From contig WHTJ01000037.1 of assembly GCA_009377795.1 (NCBI GenBank), positions 1-40,891 on the forward strand: a stretch of DNA of 40,891 nucleotides, written 5' to 3'. The stretch comes from Propionibacteriales bacterium (lineage in GTDB: Bacteria; Actinomycetota; Actinomycetes; Propionibacteriales; Nocardioidaceae). Both the position numbers and the translations under genes were made by a program. Below, piece by piece: positions 1 through 10,262 of this stretch. Under the pieces are notes generated by a model. The model was not told the origin of the DNA. It searched no databases and worked only from the letters and a program-made list of their open reading frames with translations. Positions within the stretch are counted from its first letter, which is position 1. Each line of letters opens with the position of its first letter.

Positions 1-112
1 CCTGGTTTCGCCTCACTTGTCAGTCTTCAACTGCGCGTCCGGACAATCCCGGGCCGGTCCGTGCTTTGGACGATCAGTCGTCCGTGGTCCTCAGCGCCCC
101 CGTGCCCCGGTG

Positions 113-1009
113 TCATGTACGTCCTCTACGCCAAGTCCCCGCCGCGGACTGTGACGCATCCAGCAGTTCACGTCGCCACTTCTCGGTCTGGTGCAGCTCG
201 TTGAACGTGAAGATGTGGAGGCCGCGGATCTCGGTTCGAGCGTTCGACGCGGAAGTCTCGAGGCTTCGAGCGAGCTTTGTCGGGCCATACGCTCCGGGTA
301 GGAGAAAGCGCCACAGGAGGCTGCGCTGCTTCTGCAGGAAGCGCGCAGACTGACCGAGTCCCAGGCGGGATGAGATCCTGATGAGCTTCTGGCGATTCAC
401 CGGCCCCGGTAGACCTACGTGTACCGGTAGTTCGACACCTGCGCAGGAGATGTCCCGGGCCCACTCAGAGGTGGTCGTGGCGTTGAAACACATCTGCGTG
501 ACGATGCGCGTCGCATAGGGTGACTTCTGCTTGAGCGCCAGTTCGAGCGCCTGGTCGGGGATCCCCGCGCGACCTTCCGGATAGCCGGCGATGGCGACGT
601 CCTTGAACGGACGGCCCATGTTCTCCAGTGACCGCAACAGGGAGAATGCGTCGGGAAACCTCCCGACGGGGTGAGATGCATCCCCGCCGATCACCAACAC
701 TGCGTGGATGGACGCCTCTCGCAGCCGGGCTACCACTTCGGCCAAGTGACCCTCGTCTGACACGAGCCGGGCGGGTAGATGTGGGGCGACACTGTAGCCG
801 TGACCAGTCAGGCGTTCAGCGAGGCTCACCGTCACCGAGATCCCCTTGGCCTCGGTCACTGTGACGGTGAGGGGTATCGACGCCGGAACATCGGCCAAGA
901 CGGCCTCCTCTGTTCCCTTGAACGGCATCACCTCGTAGGTTGTATTGCACAGCAGGCTTCGAAGATCAGGCCGCTCGTGTACGGAGTCGATGCCGTCGGT
1001 GACACCCAT
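113..1009 (-). CDS. Methylenetetrahydrofolate reductase family protein
   Basis: The 298-aa product has the length and fold pattern of the MTHFR/MetF family, which interconverts 5-methyl- and 5,10-methylene-tetrahydrofolate with FAD. Family-like stretches are VLVIGGDASHPVGRF in the middle, the strand IAGYPEGR after it, and TQMCFNATTTSEW where MetF proteins read TQ.(F/C)F. The ATG at 1009 is preferred over upstream codons because GGAGGTGAG lies about 8 nt before it. The gene is downstream on the same strand as the GntR and DUF6282 genes and about 2.7 kb from a LigM-type demethylase. In Sphingobium SYK-6 a metF gene accompanies ligM, where LigM hands the aromatic methyl group to tetrahydrofolate. 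That pairing is established there and inferred here. The C-terminal third (residues 200-298) is Arg/Leu-rich and less typical, so a role as dedicated partner rather than housekeeping MetF is likely. Confidence 0.82.
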   Translation of the reverse strand: MGVTDGIDSVHERPDLRSLLCNTTYEVMPFKGTEEAVLADVPASIPLTVTVTEAKGISVTVSLAERLTGHGYSVAPHLPARLVSDEGHLAEVVARLREASIHAVLVIGGDASHPVGRFPDAFSLLRSLENMGRPFKDVAIAGYPEGRAGIPDQALELALKQKSPYATRIVTQMCFNATTTSEWARDISCAGVELPVHVGLPGPVNRQKLIRISSRLGLGQSARFLQKQRSLLWRFLLPGAYGPTKLARSLETSASNARTEIRGLHIFTFNELHQTEKWRRELLDASQSAAGTWRRGRT

Positions 1010-1209
1010 ACGCGTCTCACCTCCGTCGGACCGTCCGCGGCGCACCATGAGGCTAGGCCGGGCTGGACGGACCCTCCAGGGGCTAATGACGCCTTCGCTG
1101 CGCGCCAGTATGGCGAGCCGTGTAGGACAGATTGCCTACAGCGGTGCGGGCGTATAGATCCGTCGTCGACGGCGTGGGACGACGCTCGGCGCTGACCGGC
1201 GTTCGGCTC

Positions 1210-2187
1210 CTATGCTCCTTCGTCCATCGCCGGATGCGCCTCTCCTTCGTTGACGGGTTGGGTCTCCAGTGGCTTGGCGCCCACCAGCCAGCGGCTGTTG
1301 TGCACCGTCATGAGGCGGACCTCGTCGTCGCTGAACCCGGCGCCGAGCAGATAGTCGGCGCACAGCGCGAGGCCGTCCTCGACCGGCGGGTTGAACGGCT
1401 GCCCCAGATCACTGGACACCACCGAGTGCTCCGGGCCGACCTCGCGGATGTTGTGGAACCACACGTCCCACTCGACCTTGCCGGTGTACGGGGTCGTGAG
1501 GCAACGCTCCATCAGCGCGCCTCGCGCGGCCATCTCGCGCTGGCGTCCGACTCCGACCCGCTGCGACGTGAACTCGGGGTGGGTGACCACCATGCGCCGG
1601 ACACCCTCGGCGGACGCGGCCTCGATCACGGCGAGGATCTCGTCGGTGTGCAGGTGGCCGGTGGCGAGCACCATGTCATGCCGGGCGATCAGCCGGAGCA
1701 CCTGACGCGCGGCGTCGAGCAGGGCCCCGTCGGAGTCGACGACGTCGACGGGGTCCGCGGCCATGCCGGCGGCGCTCAGCTCGTCCTGGATCTGAGCCCA
1801 CATCGGCGGGGTGGCGCCCTCTGGCTCGGTCGCGCGGCTCTCCCGCTGGTTGCGACTGTCCACGGTGGGAAACCAGACGAACTTGGCGCCGCTGCGCGCG
1901 GCGATCTCCACGGCGAGCGGGTTGAGGCCACCCACGGAGGCATTGAGCGTGACGGCCCCGAGCGCGTGCGCGCCATGCGCGTGACGTACTACCGCGGCCC
2001 GTTCGGCGGTCGGCATGTAGTGCGACTTGAGCACGAAGCCGTCCAGGCCGACGGAGGCGAACCGCTGGGCCACGGTGAAGTCGTCGATGCGTCGCTTCAT
2101 CACGTCGGGCCCGACGTGCAGGTGTACGTCGTACGCGCCGCGCACCAGCTCACGCGCCCGCCTCGACGGTTGGGGATGCCCGGCCAT
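1210..2187 (-). CDS. DUF6282 family protein (amidohydrolase-like)
   Basis: This 325-aa protein carries DVHLHVGPD near residue 20, the HxH signature of a metal-dependent TIM-barrel hydrolase, followed by GLDGFVLKSHY and a second barrel segment VWFPTVDSR. Later candidate metal or catalytic residues are in LATGHLHTDE and VVTHPEF. The pattern matches the proteins called DUF6282, whose reaction is not established. AGGAGCGG stands just before the ATG. It lies 76 nt downstream of the GntR gene and is probably co-transcribed with it. DUF6282 genes of this kind often sit in catabolic clusters, so it may hydrolyse a lactone, amide or similar intermediate in the neighbouring aromatic pathway. That last point is inference from position only. 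Confidence 0.75.
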   Translation of the reverse strand: MAGHPQPSRRARELVRGAYDVHLHVGPDVMKRRIDDFTVAQRFASVGLDGFVLKSHYMPTAERAAVVRHAHGAHALGAVTLNASVGGLNPLAVEIAARSGAKFVWFPTVDSRNQRESRATEPEGATPPMWAQIQDELSAAGMAADPVDVVDSDGALLDAARQVLRLIARHDMVLATGHLHTDEILAVIEAASAEGVRRMVVTHPEFTSQRVGVGRQREMAARGALMERCLTTPYTGKVEWDVWFHNIREVGPEHSVVSSDLGQPFNPPVEDGLALCADYLLGAGFSDDEVRLMTVHNSRWLVGAKPLETQPVNEGEAHPAMDEGA

Positions 2188-2263
2188 CGGCCGCTCCTAT
2201 TGCTGTCGGCCCTACAGCCAAAATTGCGGACAATCCTGCGCGACCGTCAAGGGTGTACGGCGG

Positions 2264-2944
2264 TCAGCCGGCGCCGGCCACGCTCGCCTCCGCGGCCTCC
2301 GCCTGGCGCAGGGCATCGATCACGCTCGCCAGGTGCCGGCGCGCGGCCCGGTCCGCGGCCGCGGTGTCGCGGGCGCAGATGGCCTCGATGATCGCGAGGT
2401 GCTCCGGCAGCGAGACCGAGGGCCGGCCGGGCTGCGTCGCCAGCCGGAACTGGTGGCGTACGCTCTGCGCGCGCAGCCGGTCGAGCACCCGCGCGGCGGT
2501 GCGCTGCCCGCTGAGCTCACGCACCCGCCGGTGCAGCAGCTCGTTCAGCCGGGAGTACCCGAACACGTCTCCGGCGGACACCGCCGCGCTCATGCGTTCG
2601 CCGATACTCTCGAGCTCGGCGATGCCGTCGTCATCGATGTGCTCGGCCGCCTTGGCCGCACACAGCGCCTCCAGCATCATGCGCACCTCCGAGATCTCGA
2701 TCGCATCATCGAGCGAGACGGCGCGGACCCGCGCGCCGCGGTTCTGGACCTTCTCGACGAGGCCCTCGTTGGTGAGCTCCAGCAACGACGACCGCACGGC
2801 CGCGCGGCTGGCGCCGAACATGTCGGACAGATCCGCTTCCACCAGCCTCTGGCCCGGTACGAAGTCCCCCCGAATGATGGCTTCCTTGATCGCGTCCGTG
2901 ACCCCGCCATGGGATGTGGGGCGCCGCTCATGGTTCGCTGCCAC
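2264..2944 (-). CDS. GntR-family transcriptional regulator, FCD subgroup
   Basis: The N-terminal winged helix-turn-helix (about residues 15-75) includes IIRGDFVPGQRLVEADLSD and GASRAAVRSSLLELTNEGLV. A C-terminal all-helical FCD ligand domain follows, with the typical ISEVRMMLEALCAAKAAE and NELLHRRVRELSG helices and a final SLPEHLAIIEAICARD helix carrying the conserved His. Such proteins are usually repressors that release DNA on binding a carboxylate metabolite. I place the start at the GTG at 2944 (226 aa), because AGGGGGT stands just upstream and the longer reading frame would run into the divergent gene's leader. It is divergent from the oxidoreductase at 3043, with candidate operators between them, and heads the DUF6282/MTHFR genes. 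A metabolite of the aromatic pathway is the probable effector, by inference. Confidence 0.88.
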   Translation of the reverse strand: MAANHERRPTSHGGVTDAIKEAIIRGDFVPGQRLVEADLSDMFGASRAAVRSSLLELTNEGLVEKVQNRGARVRAVSLDDAIEISEVRMMLEALCAAKAAEHIDDDGIAELESIGERMSAAVSAGDVFGYSRLNELLHRRVRELSGQRTAARVLDRLRAQSVRHQFRLATQPGRPSVSLPEHLAIIEAICARDTAAADRAARRHLASVIDALRQAEAAEASVAGAG

Positions 2945-2971
2945 AGGACCCCCTGCCGGTATGCCTACGAG

Positions 2972-3001
2972 ATTGTCGCCAATATTGTGGTCAGAGTACC
3001 A
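2972..3001. promoter_or_regulatory. Candidate GntR operator in divergent promoter
   Basis: Between the divergent GntR and oxidoreductase genes there are two overlapping dyads. CAATATTG (2980-2987) is a perfect 8-bp palindrome within ATTG-TCGC-CAAT. TGGT-N6-ACCA (2988-3001) uses the TGGT/ACCA half-sites known for FadR-type GntR proteins. Autoregulation is the usual arrangement for such regulators. Binding is not shown. Confidence 0.4.
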
Positions 3002-3042
3002 AGCGGGGTGTTCCGAGATCTCAGGTGGGAGAGGTAATCGCG

Positions 3043-3654
3043 ATGTCGTCTGCCGCACCAGTCATAGCCCTGCTCGGTTTCGGCGAGGCGGGTTCGGCGT
3101 TCGGCCGCGATCTGCTGCGGCGTGGTGTGACGGTACGGGTCTACGACCCCAAGGTGGTGGCCGAGCGCCCGGCGGTCGCCACCGACAGCGAGGCCGACGC
3201 GGCCCGCGGCGCGGACCTGGTGCTCAGCGTCAACAGCGCGCACGACGCGCCCGGCGCCCTCGCCTCCGGTATCCCGGGCGTCGAGCCGCACGCCGCCTGG
3301 GCGGACATGAACACCGCGTCGCCCAAGGCCAAGCAGCAGCTGGCGGCCACGGCCCGCGAGCACGGCATCCCGTTCGCGGACATCGCGATCATGGCACCGG
3401 TGCCCGGCAAGGGATGGTCGGTGCCGATGCTCGTGAGCGGATCGGCGGCGGAGCCGGTCGCGAACATGCTGCGAGAGCTCGGTGCCAGGATCGACGTCCA
3501 GCCCGGCCAGGCGGGTGCGGCGGCGCAACGCAAGCTGCTGCGCAGCGTGTTCTTCAAGGGGCTCGCCGCCGCGGTGTACGAGGCACTGGAGGCGGGCCGG
3601 GCCGCGGGTTGCGAACAGTGGCTGCACGACCACCTCGTCGAAGAACGGCAGTGA
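3043..3654 (+). CDS. NAD(P)-dependent oxidoreductase, 6PGDH/DUF1932-like, C-terminally truncated
   Basis: The protein opens with a Rossmann nucleotide-binding motif (LLGFGEAGSAFGRDLLRRG), continues with DMNTASPKAK and APVPGKGWSVPMLVSG, as in 6-phosphogluconate/beta-hydroxyacid dehydrogenase relatives, and enters a DUF1932-type helical domain (RKLLRSVFFKGLAAAVYEAL). The ATG at 3043 follows GGGAGAGG. At 203 aa it stops shortly after the catalytic-type Lys helix, whereas relatives run to about 270-300 aa. The last 60-90 residues of the substrate domain are therefore missing, and no continuation appears in the other frames before the convergent ligM gene ends at 3702. It could be a decaying gene or a shortened functional form. 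It is divergent from the GntR regulator and probably controlled by it. The substrate is unknown. Confidence 0.72.
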   Translation: MSSAAPVIALLGFGEAGSAFGRDLLRRGVTVRVYDPKVVAERPAVATDSEADAARGADLVLSVNSAHDAPGALASGIPGVEPHAAWADMNTASPKAKQQLAATAREHGIPFADIAIMAPVPGKGWSVPMLVSGSAAEPVANMLRELGARIDVQPGQAGAAAQRKLLRSVFFKGLAAAVYEALEAGRAAGCEQWLHDHLVEERQ

Positions 3655-3701
3655 CACCGGACGACCGGCCGCCTCCCCGCGCCGGAGACGCGGCGGTCAG
3701 G

Positions 3702-5472
<1,771 letters not shown>

Positions 5473-6024
5473 GTGACCCACGTGATCAAGACCGTCAACC
5501 GGGCGCTCCACTATGTCGCCGGCGCGCTGATCATCGGCGTGATGGCGTTCACCGTCTACAACGTGCTCGGCCGCTCGCTGTTCGGCGCCCCCCTGCGCGG
5601 CACGGTGGAGCTCACGCAGATCGCCATGATCGGCGTCGTCTTTCTCGGCCTCGCCTACGCCCAGGACAAGAACAACCACATCGCCGTCGACCTGCTCTAC
5701 CAGCGGCTCGGCCGGCGCGGCCAGCTGGTGCTCGACGTGTTTTCTACCGTGCTGAGCATGCTCGTGCTGACCCTCGTCGCGTGGCGGCTCTACGACTACG
5801 CGGCTGTGCTGGATGCCGGGGGCCGCACCACAGCCTCCCGTGACATCCCGCTCTACCCCTTCGCCTACCTCGCCATCGTCGGCGTGCTCGCGTTCATCCT
5901 GGCGTACGCGACCACGCTGATCGAGCACCTTCGCGGAACCGGCCCCGACCGCGACACCAGTGCTGGTCCGGGCGGCCCGGACGGCCCAACCGACTCCGAC
6001 CTGACGACGCGGGCGCCGCTGTGA
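5473..6024 (+). CDS. dctQ: TRAP transporter small membrane subunit (DctQ)
   Basis: The 183-aa protein has four hydrophobic segments (about residues 12-35, 48-64, 85-110 and 122-146) and the DctQ-type NVLGRSLFGAPLRGTVELTQ and NNHIAVDLLYQRL stretches. DctQ pairs with the large DctM permease, and the pair accepts substrate from a DctP binding protein using an ion gradient. The GTG at 5473 is chosen because AGGAGA lies about 12 nt upstream and the membrane protein begins right after it. The stop overlaps the dctM start as GTGA, which indicates coupling. The C-terminal tail (residues 155-183) is hydrophilic and Gly/Pro-rich. The binding protein of this system is most likely the dctP at 11467. Confidence 0.85.
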   Translation: MTHVIKTVNRALHYVAGALIIGVMAFTVYNVLGRSLFGAPLRGTVELTQIAMIGVVFLGLAYAQDKNNHIAVDLLYQRLGRRGQLVLDVFSTVLSMLVLTLVAWRLYDYAAVLDAGGRTTASRDIPLYPFAYLAIVGVLAFILAYATTLIEHLRGTGPDRDTSAGPGGPDGPTDSDLTTRAPL

Positions 6025-7328
6025 CGCCCGAGATCGTCGGGGTAGTCGGCTTCGTCGCACTCCTGGTTCTACTCGCGCTGCGGGTGCAGGTGGGCATCGC
6101 CATGCTGACCGTGTCCCTTGTCGGCTACGCGTACGTGCTCACACCCGACGCCGCACTTGCCCGGCTCGGCTCGGACGCGTTCACCGGTGCCGCGACGTAC
6201 AGCCTCAGCGTGATCCCGCTGTTCGTCTTCATGGGATTGCTACTCGCGCAAGCCGCTCTGGGCAAGGATCTCTACGCGCTGCTGGACGCACTCCTCTGGC
6301 GGTTGCGCGGCGGGCTGGCGATGGCCACGATCGGCGCCTCGGCCATCTTCGGTTCGGTGAGCGGTTCGGCAGTGGCGTCCGCCTCGACGATGTCCGTGGT
6401 CGCCACCCCGGAGATGCGCCGGTACCGGTACGACCCCGGGCTGGCCGCCGCCTGCACGGCCGTCGGAGGAACGCTCGGCGCGCTGATCCCGCCCAGCGCC
6501 GTGCTCGTGCTCTACGGGATCCTCACCGAGGAACCCATCGGGCGGATCCTCATCGGCGGCATCCTGCCCGGCATCATGACCACGTTGGTGCTGATGGCCA
6601 CCGCCTGGCTGGTCGTGTGGCGGCGGCCCCACCTAGCCCCGGAGGTGAACCGGTCCAACCGGGAAGGACCGTCGATCCCCCGCCTCGCCGGCCGGGTCTG
6701 GGCGGTCCCCGTGATCTTCGGCCTGTCAATGGGGGGCCTGTACTTCGGTGTCTTCACACCGACCGAGGCCGGAGCCGTCGGTGCCGGGCTGGCCCTCCTC
6801 TACGGAGTACTCACGAGACGGCTCACCTGGTCGACGTTCTGGCTGGCCACCAGCCAGACGGTCCTGGTCACCGCGGTGATCTTCCTGGTTGTCGTCGCCA
6901 GCCGGATGTACGGCTTCTTCCTGTCCGTCACCCGCATCCCGCGCAACCTCGGCGAGTTCGTCGACAGGCTCGACATGGCGCCGTTCCTGGTGATCGCGGT
7001 GATCTTCCTGATCTACTTCGCGCTCGGCGCGCTGATGGACGAGATCGCGATCCTGGTCATCATGACGCCGATGATGTACCCGATCGTCACCGGCCTCGGC
7101 TACGACGGCGTCTGGTTCGGCGTGGTGTCGATCATGATGCTGCTGAGCGGCCTGCTCACACCGCCGGTCGGTTTGATCGCCTACGTGGTGAGCAGCATCA
7201 GCGGGGTGCCGGTCGCCCAGGTCTTCCGCTCGGTGGCGCCGTTCTGGGTCGGGCTGATCGTCGCGGTGGCGCTGGCCGCGGCGTTCCCGCAGATCGTGAT
7301 GTTCCTGCCGGACCTGATGCGCGGTTGA
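6021..7328 (+). CDS. dctM: TRAP transporter large permease subunit (DctM)
   Basis: The 435-aa integral membrane protein shows about 12 hydrophobic segments and DctM-typical stretches: FMGLLLAQAALGKDLY, GSVSGSAVASASTMSVV, GGTLGALIPPSAVLVLYG and FTPTEAGAVGAGLALLYG. Its length matches the family (about 425-440 aa). It is the translocating subunit of a TRAP importer for a carboxylate. The GTG start overlaps the dctQ stop. The neighbouring demethylase and ring-cleavage genes suggest an aromatic acid such as methylgallate or gallate as cargo, by context only. It is convergent with the dioxygenase gene ending at 7386. Confidence 0.9.
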   Translation: MTPEIVGVVGFVALLVLLALRVQVGIAMLTVSLVGYAYVLTPDAALARLGSDAFTGAATYSLSVIPLFVFMGLLLAQAALGKDLYALLDALLWRLRGGLAMATIGASAIFGSVSGSAVASASTMSVVATPEMRRYRYDPGLAAACTAVGGTLGALIPPSAVLVLYGILTEEPIGRILIGGILPGIMTTLVLMATAWLVVWRRPHLAPEVNRSNREGPSIPRLAGRVWAVPVIFGLSMGGLYFGVFTPTEAGAVGAGLALLYGVLTRRLTWSTFWLATSQTVLVTAVIFLVVVASRMYGFFLSVTRIPRNLGEFVDRLDMAPFLVIAVIFLIYFALGALMDEIAILVIMTPMMYPIVTGLGYDGVWFGVVSIMMLLSGLLTPPVGLIAYVVSSISGVPVAQVFRSVAPFWVGLIVAVALAAAFPQIVMFLPDLMRG

Positions 7329-7385
7329 CCAGCATCCCCATGATCATCGGCACGTAAGCGGGTCATGCACCCCAGGCGCTCCGCG

Positions 7386-8390
7386 CTACTCGGAGCCCTC
7401 AACCGGCGGGGTTCCGTGGGTGTGGAACGTCTCGATCGTCTTCATCCCCCACGCCTGACCCTTGCGCCGCTCGGCCTCCGTCCACTCGATCGTCGTCCAG
7501 TCCGGCGCGAGGATGAGCCTGGCGCCCGCGTTGCAGAACTCGAGGCGGTTGCCACCGGGCTCGTAGATGTAGAGGAAGAACGTCTGCTGAATGGCGTGCT
7601 TGTGTGGCCCGGACTCGATGAAGATGCCGTTCTCCAGGAAGATGTCAGCGGCCTTGAGGATGTCCTCGCGGGTGTCGGTGGCGAACGCCACGTGGTGCAG
7701 GCGGCCGGTGCTGCCGGTCCAGTCCTCGGAGTACACCAGGTCGTAGCTCTTGTTGGTGAAATGGAACCACTGCGCGGCGATCCGGCCGTTGTCGAGGCGG
7801 ATCAGTTCGGTGGCGCGACCGCCGAGAACATCGGCGACGAACCTCCCGTTCTTCTCCACGTCGGCGCCCAGGTAGTTGACGTGGTCGAGACGGCGCGCAT
7901 TGACCCCGCGGCCGGGGAACCGCTCCGCCTGATTCTTCAGCGCCGGCAGCGCCTCGTCGGGTGCCACATGCCAGGTCGTCTCGTAATAGATCTCCATCGG
8001 GTGACCGTCCGGATCGGTGAACCGGTAGGTAGGCCCGATACCGTGGCCACCGTCGGTCCAGCCGATGCCCCGACCGGCGGTCTCGATGGCGGCGACCCGG
8101 TGCTGGAGGGCCTCCTCGCTCGACGCGCGCAGCGCCACAGTGGCGATTCCCGACGTCTCGTGCGCGGTGAGCTTCAGGGTGAACCGCTCGTAGTCGTCCC
8201 AGGTGCGCAGGTAGACAGAGTCGCCGTCGCGGTCCACCTCCCGCATTGCCAGGATCTCGGAGAAGAACCACAGGCTCTGGTCGAACCGGGGCGTCAAGAG
8301 CTCGATGTGGCCGATGTGGGCGACATCCCGGAACGCGCTGCCGAGGAAGTCTGTGGTGCCGGAGCCGATGCCGTGGGTCGGGCGGTCCAT
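7386..8390 (-). CDS. VOC-fold (type I) extradiol ring-cleavage dioxygenase
   Basis: The 334-aa protein has two VOC modules in tandem, as in catechol 2,3-dioxygenase and BphC-type enzymes. The N-terminal module starts at VAHIGHIELLTP. The C-terminal module holds the Fe(II) 2-His-1-Glu triad, seen as RLDHVNYL, LHHVAFATD and GGNRLEF. FFLYIYEPGGN before the Glu is characteristic. AAAGGAG precedes the ATG. It is the last gene of the galB-galC-galD operon, 73 nt after galD. By position it should open the ring of gallate or a related catechol to give 4-oxalomesaconate. Known gallate dioxygenases (GalA, DesB) belong to the unrelated LigB (type II) family, so this would be a non-orthologous replacement. 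Cleavage of another catechol remains possible. Confidence 0.85.
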   Translation of the reverse strand: MDRPTHGIGSGTTDFLGSAFRDVAHIGHIELLTPRFDQSLWFFSEILAMREVDRDGDSVYLRTWDDYERFTLKLTAHETSGIATVALRASSEEALQHRVAAIETAGRGIGWTDGGHGIGPTYRFTDPDGHPMEIYYETTWHVAPDEALPALKNQAERFPGRGVNARRLDHVNYLGADVEKNGRFVADVLGGRATELIRLDNGRIAAQWFHFTNKSYDLVYSEDWTGSTGRLHHVAFATDTREDILKAADIFLENGIFIESGPHKHAIQQTFFLYIYEPGGNRLEFCNAGARLILAPDWTTIEWTEAERRKGQAWGMKTIETFHTHGTPPVEGSE

Positions 8391-8463
8391 TGCTGGACTC
8401 CTTTCTGCCGGGTCGTCGTACCGGGTCGGGTCGTCGTGCCGCGGGCGTCCGTCCGGGGGTCGG

Positions 8464-9552
8464 TCAGTACGAGCGTGGGAAGACGGTGCCGTCGAAGAGC
8501 TTGCGTGCGGTTCGCATGGCGGCCGAGGCCGTCGCCGTCGGGGACCGGCCGGTCAGGTCGAGCGCGACCGAGACGTCGAAGAAACCACTGGGGTGCTCGA
8601 TCCGCAGCGTGCCGGCGTCCTCCCCGCTGGCATTCGCCGACGGCAGGGCGGCGAGGTCGTGGCCGATCGTTCCGGGTAGCCGGATGCCGGCGCCGACGGT
8701 GGCCGCGCCCAGCACGCCGATCGCCCGGTGGCAGCGGACCGGGAGGAAGCTGCGGGTGGAGATGGCACCCCCGTCGCGGGCCGGCGACAGCAGCACCACC
8801 TTCGGAACGGTGGCCGACGGGTCCGCCGGCAGACCCATGAGCTCGGCCGCGGCCAGCCGGATCTCCAGTACGCGCTCGGCGAGGTCGGGCTTGGCCTCGA
8901 GTTCGGCGGGGTCCTCGGTTCCGGCCACGCCGAGGTCGGCCGCACGCAAGAGCACGGACGGCATGCCGTTGTCCACGCAGGTGACCGTCACGCCCGCCAC
9001 CTCGTCCTGCGGGTTGCCGGTGGGCAGCAACGCCCCGGTCGACGAGCCAGCGGTCCCCTCGAAGGTGAGCGTGATCGGCGCGGCCGTGCCAGGGACGCCG
9101 TTCATGGCGAGATCGCCGGCGTACTCGACCCGACCGCCGGGTGCGCCGAAATCGGCTACGGCCACGCTGCCGGTGTTGACCATCCGGATGCGCACGCTCG
9201 CCATGTCCGCCGGCGGCGGCACCAGTTCGCGTTCGACGGCGAATGGCCCGACGCCGGCGAGCAGGTTGCCGCAGTTCTGTCGGTCAGAGACCACGGCCTC
9301 GTCGACGGCCACCTGGAGGAACAGGTAGTCGACGTCGGTGGACCGGTCAGCCGACGGCGCGACCACCGCGACCTTGCTGGTCAGGGGGTGCCCACCGCCG
9401 ATGCCGTCGATCTGAGCCGGATCGGGGCTGCCCATGATCCGCAGCAGGAGAGCGTCGCGCTCGGCGCTGTCGGCAGGGAGGTCGTCGGCCAGGAAGTACG
9501 CCCCCTTGGATGTGCCGCCGCGCATGAGCATGCAGCGGATGCCGTCAGTCAT
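8464..9552 (-). CDS. galD: PrpF-family isomerase, probable 4-oxalomesaconate tautomerase (GalD-like)
   Basis: The 362-aa product is a PrpF/diaminopimelate-epimerase-fold protein. It starts with IRCMLMRGGTSKGAYFLADD, the PrpF signature, and has GIGGGHPLTSKVAVVAPS and RQNCGNLLAGVGPFAVE, where the Cys region forms part of the epimerase-like active site. GalD of Pseudomonas putida, in this family, interconverts keto and enol 4-oxalomesaconate so that GalB can hydrate it. The ATG at 9552 is chosen because the family motif starts within five residues and GGAAGGCGG lies upstream. It overlaps the galC stop by 8 nt, consistent with coupling. PrpF relatives also isomerise aconitates, but the flanking galB and galC genes favour GalD. 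Confidence 0.85.
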   Translation of the reverse strand: MTDGIRCMLMRGGTSKGAYFLADDLPADSAERDALLLRIMGSPDPAQIDGIGGGHPLTSKVAVVAPSADRSTDVDYLFLQVAVDEAVVSDRQNCGNLLAGVGPFAVERELVPPPADMASVRIRMVNTGSVAVADFGAPGGRVEYAGDLAMNGVPGTAAPITLTFEGTAGSSTGALLPTGNPQDEVAGVTVTCVDNGMPSVLLRAADLGVAGTEDPAELEAKPDLAERVLEIRLAAAELMGLPADPSATVPKVVLLSPARDGGAISTRSFLPVRCHRAIGVLGAATVGAGIRLPGTIGHDLAALPSANASGEDAGTLRIEHPSGFFDVSVALDLTGRSPTATASAAMRTARKLFDGTVFPRSY

Positions 9553-10237
9553 CGTGGGCCGCCTTCCGGTACTCGACACCGAGATCGGCGAGCAGCGACC
9601 GCAGGCCGTACCGGTCGAGGCCCAATTCGCCCGCCGCCAGCGCGGCGCGGGTCTGCTCCTCCTTCGCCACGCGGGCGGTGGCCGCCTCGATCGCGACGGC
9701 CGTGTCGCGCCGCGGGACCAGCACGATCCCGTCCTCGTCGGCGACCACGACGTCCCCGGGCCGCACCACAGTCCGGCCGATCGCGACCGGGACGTTCACC
9801 GAGCCCGCGGTGGCCTTGACCGTGCCCTGGGCGCTGACCGCAGCCGACCAGACGGGGAACGACATCGACCGCAGCTCCTCGGTGTCGCGGACGCCGGTGG
9901 TGGTGACCAGTCCGCGAACCCCGCGGGACTGGAACGAGGTGGCGAGCAGCTCGCCGAAGACACCGTCGGTCGACTCCGAGGTCGTGGTGACCACGAGAAG
10001 GTCGCCCGGGCGGCACTGCTCGACGGCGGCGTGGATCATCAGGTTGTCTCCGGGCCAGCATTTGACGGTGACGGCCGTACCGGCGACGCGCACGCCGGTC
10101 TGGATCGGCCGCAGCCGCGGGTCGAGCAGGCCAACCCGGCCGATCGCCTCGTGAATGGTGGCGACTCCGAACTGCTGCAGCCGGTCAACCTCGTCAAGCG
10201 ACGCCCGGGGTGGGCCGGTGATTATGACCCGTCCCAT
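9545..10237 (-). CDS. galC: RraA-fold 4-carboxy-4-hydroxy-2-oxoadipate aldolase (GalC/LigK-like)
   Basis: The 230-aa protein is a class II pyruvate aldolase of the RraA/HMG aldolase type. It has FGELLATSFQSRGVRGLV followed by TTTGVRDTEEL, where the Arg-Asp pair of G.RD binds substrate and Mg2+, and VVRPGDVVVADEDGIVLVPR near the end. LigK/GalC splits 4-carboxy-4-hydroxy-2-oxoadipate to pyruvate and oxaloacetate, and also decarboxylates oxaloacetate. Length fits the family (about 225-240 aa). It sits 25 nt after galB and overlaps galD. The operon order hydratase-aldolase-tautomerase-dioxygenase fits a complete lower pathway. Confusion with the RNase E inhibitor RraA is unlikely because the protein is longer and lies in this context. 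Confidence 0.87.
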   Translation of the reverse strand: MGRVIITGPPRASLDEVDRLQQFGVATIHEAIGRVGLLDPRLRPIQTGVRVAGTAVTVKCWPGDNLMIHAAVEQCRPGDLLVVTTTSESTDGVFGELLATSFQSRGVRGLVTTTGVRDTEELRSMSFPVWSAAVSAQGTVKATAGSVNVPVAIGRTVVRPGDVVVADEDGIVLVPRRDTAVAIEAATARVAKEEQTRAALAAGELGLDRYGLRSLLADLGVEYRKAAHDD

Positions 10238-10262
10238 ACCATCCCTCGTCAGTGAGTCGTCG

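Noticed and set aside
68-83. GGACGA-TCAG-TCGTCC hairpin after the MTHFR stop
   Set aside because: It is only a 6-bp stem without a T-tract and too weak to call a terminator with confidence.
1132-2391. 419-codon plus-strand frame
   Set aside because: It is antisense to the DUF6282 gene, which has a clear HxH motif and ribosome binding site. The plus-strand frame has neither.
7365-8840. 491-codon plus-strand frame
   Set aside because: It is antisense to the VOC dioxygenase, whose triad and operon context are convincing. It has His/Val/Arg-rich shadow composition.
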